DNA of 22,795 bases from Deltaproteobacteria bacterium (GTDB lineage Bacteria > Desulfobacterota > Desulfarculia > Adiutricales > Adiutricaceae), in assembly GCA_031278795.1 (NCBI GenBank), contig JAITJT010000196.1, positions 1-22,795 on the forward strand, written 5' to 3'. Both the position numbers and the translations under genes were made by a program. Positions 21,995 through 22,795 of the stretch are shown here, piece by piece; the stretch's first letter is position 1, and every line of letters begins with the position of its first letter. The notes under the pieces are model-generated. The model worked only from the letters and a program-made list of their open reading frames with translations. It was not told the origin of the DNA and ran no database searches.

Positions 21995-22638
21995 CTTAGC
22001 TCCTTGTAAGTGAAATGATCCGCCTTGGAGAGGGCCATCCAGCTCTTAAAGCTGTGGCTCTGGCGATCCTTGTCGGACATAATGGCACCCTCCCTGATAA
22101 GATTCCCGTAAGGGGTTTTCAAGGGGCCCTCCAGCACATAGGACCAGTCTATGTCCTTGGACAAAGGCGAGATGCCGGCCTCGGCCCTGGGGTTGTACTC
22201 GCCGGTGCAGAAATACTCGATGGCGGAGTCCTCCAGATAGAAGTTGCCGTGGGCGAAACCCGGGGGAACCCAGATCCACTCCGCGTAGTCGGCTTCCGCA
22301 TCGAAGGGCATGTCATAGAAGAGGATCTTCCCGCAGGTGGGAGAGCCCACCCGGATGTCTAAGACCATGTCTACCATGTGCCCGTAGAGAGTGCGCACGA
22401 GTTTGCCCATGTAGGGATCCCACTGGAAGTGGAGCCCACGGATTACACCTTTTCTGGAGCGACTCTCGTTGGCCTGCAAAAAGCGGGCGTAGGGGTAGTT
22501 TAGCTCTTTCTTGAAGAGCTTGTCGAACTCTTCCTGCTGGAAGTGCTCGGCGAAGTAGCCCCTCTGGTCTTTAAAGCGGGGAAACCTTATGACCTTGCAC
22601 TCCTCCAGTTTTAACGCCTTGATTGAAATAATGCGCAT
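21991..22638 (-). CDS. rfbC: RfbC/RmlC-type dTDP-sugar 3,5-epimerase
   Basis: A 215-residue cupin epimerase of the dTDP-4-dehydrorhamnose 3,5-epimerase family, acting on dTDP-4-keto-6-deoxyglucose in dTDP-rhamnose or related sugar synthesis. Family segments: FPRFKDQRGYFAEHFQQEEF (19-38), GVIRGLHFQWDP with the catalytic histidine (about residue 71), GKLVRTLYGHMVDMVLDIRV, SPTCGK, VPPGFAHGNFYLED and the acidic DIDW. It is about 30 residues longer than the usual 180-185, with the excess at the C-terminus (GNLIREGAIMSDKDRQSHSF onward). Start ATG 22638 has only a weak GCGAG box. It is followed by the coupled dtd. The exact sugar could differ (3-epimerase only); other sugar-nucleotide genes are not in view. 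Confidence 0.88.
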   Translation of the reverse strand: MRIISIKALKLEECKVIRFPRFKDQRGYFAEHFQQEEFDKLFKKELNYPYARFLQANESRSRKGVIRGLHFQWDPYMGKLVRTLYGHMVDMVLDIRVGSPTCGKILFYDMPFDAEADYAEWIWVPPGFAHGNFYLEDSAIEYFCTGEYNPRAEAGISPLSKDIDWSYVLEGPLKTPYGNLIREGAIMSDKDRQSHSFKSWMALSKADHFTYKELR

Positions 22639-22795
22639 AAATACTCGCTTTGTAAGGGTGTGGAACCATAATTGTGGGAGATTTTCCAGAACCCGGGAGG
22701 GGCTCTTTCATTTCCTTCCGTTCACGCGGGGGATTGTATCAGAAAAGCCCCATAAAAAGAAGCGCCTATCACCAGCTTGTAAGCTTTTAAAGGCC
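22639..22795 (-). promoter_or_regulatory. Upstream region of rfbC with possible -10 box
   Basis: On the minus strand TACAAT (22738-22733) could be a -10 box, but the -35 at correct spacing (TTCTTT) is poor. Just downstream a GGAAGGAA box precedes an ATG at 22711-22709 that opens a 47-codon frame overlapping rfbC in another frame. It could be a leader peptide, but its composition does not look coding. A gene beyond the window edge could also be the true start of the transcript. Confidence 0.3.

Noticed and set aside
22571..22711. A 47-codon minus-strand frame with a good GGAAGGAA box overlapping rfbC.
   Set aside because: Out of frame with rfbC, no recognisable features; kept only as a note in the upstream-region entry.
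1..22795. Mobile elements, integrases, attachment sites and CRISPR arrays.
   Set aside because: No transposase or recombinase coding sequence, no terminal repeats with target duplications, and no regular repeat-spacer pattern were found, even though the pyl island might have been acquired by transfer.

Overview
The window looks like a chromosomal segment of a Gram-negative, flagellated bacterium of the deltaproteobacterial (Desulfobacterota-like) kind. LptF/LptG export of lipopolysaccharide and an RfbC-type sugar epimerase show an outer membrane. Two sigma-54 promoters, a sigma-54 activator and a split bacterial-type pyrrolysine system fit this assignment, but lineage is inference: there is no rRNA here. 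Genes are visibly GC-rich, whereas intergenic stretches of up to about 1.1 kb are strongly AT-rich and full of homopolymers.

Layout. (1) 458-4416, plus strand: ruvX, mltG, lptF, lptG (DNA repair and cell-envelope housekeeping). (2) 5245-7900: a three-gene ABC importer of the tryptophan/tyrosine-type family. (3) 7915-9025: azlC-azlD, a branched-chain amino-acid exporter pair. (4) 10153-11682: a PAS / sigma-54 AAA+ / Fis-type HTH activator behind a consensus sigma-70 promoter. (5) 12142-12410, minus strand: a small frameshifted gene remnant. (6) 12419-19225: the centrepiece, a pyrrolysine island. mttB (trimethylamine:corrinoid methyltransferase) has an in-frame UAG at codon 331 and is followed by pylSc, pylD, pylT (tRNA-Pyl, anticodon CUA), pylSn, pylB and pylC, ending at a 10-bp terminator-like hairpin. 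(7) 20176-21480: flgB-flgC-fliE behind a near-consensus sigma-54 promoter. (8) 21536-22638, minus strand: rfbC-dtd, converging on the flagellar genes at a GC-rich hairpin.

How the parts fit. The pyl genes supply everything needed to make pyrrolysine (PylB, PylC, PylD), charge it (PylSc plus PylSn) and decode UAG (pylT). The only gene in the window that clearly needs it is mttB. Upstream of mttB lie a -24/-12 sigma-54 promoter (12675-12690), a possible IHF site, and two palindromes 30 bp apart (centres near 12494 and 12524) placed like an enhancer. The sigma-54 activator gene lies just upstream. I infer that this activator, through its PAS sensor, switches on trimethylamine use together with UAG decoding. 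The cognate corrinoid protein, its reactivase and an amine transporter are not in the window.

UAG use elsewhere is sparse. No pyl gene ends in UAG. lptG ends UAG-UAA, a tandem stop that limits readthrough to one residue. dtd ends in a bare UAG, so readthrough would add 39 residues.
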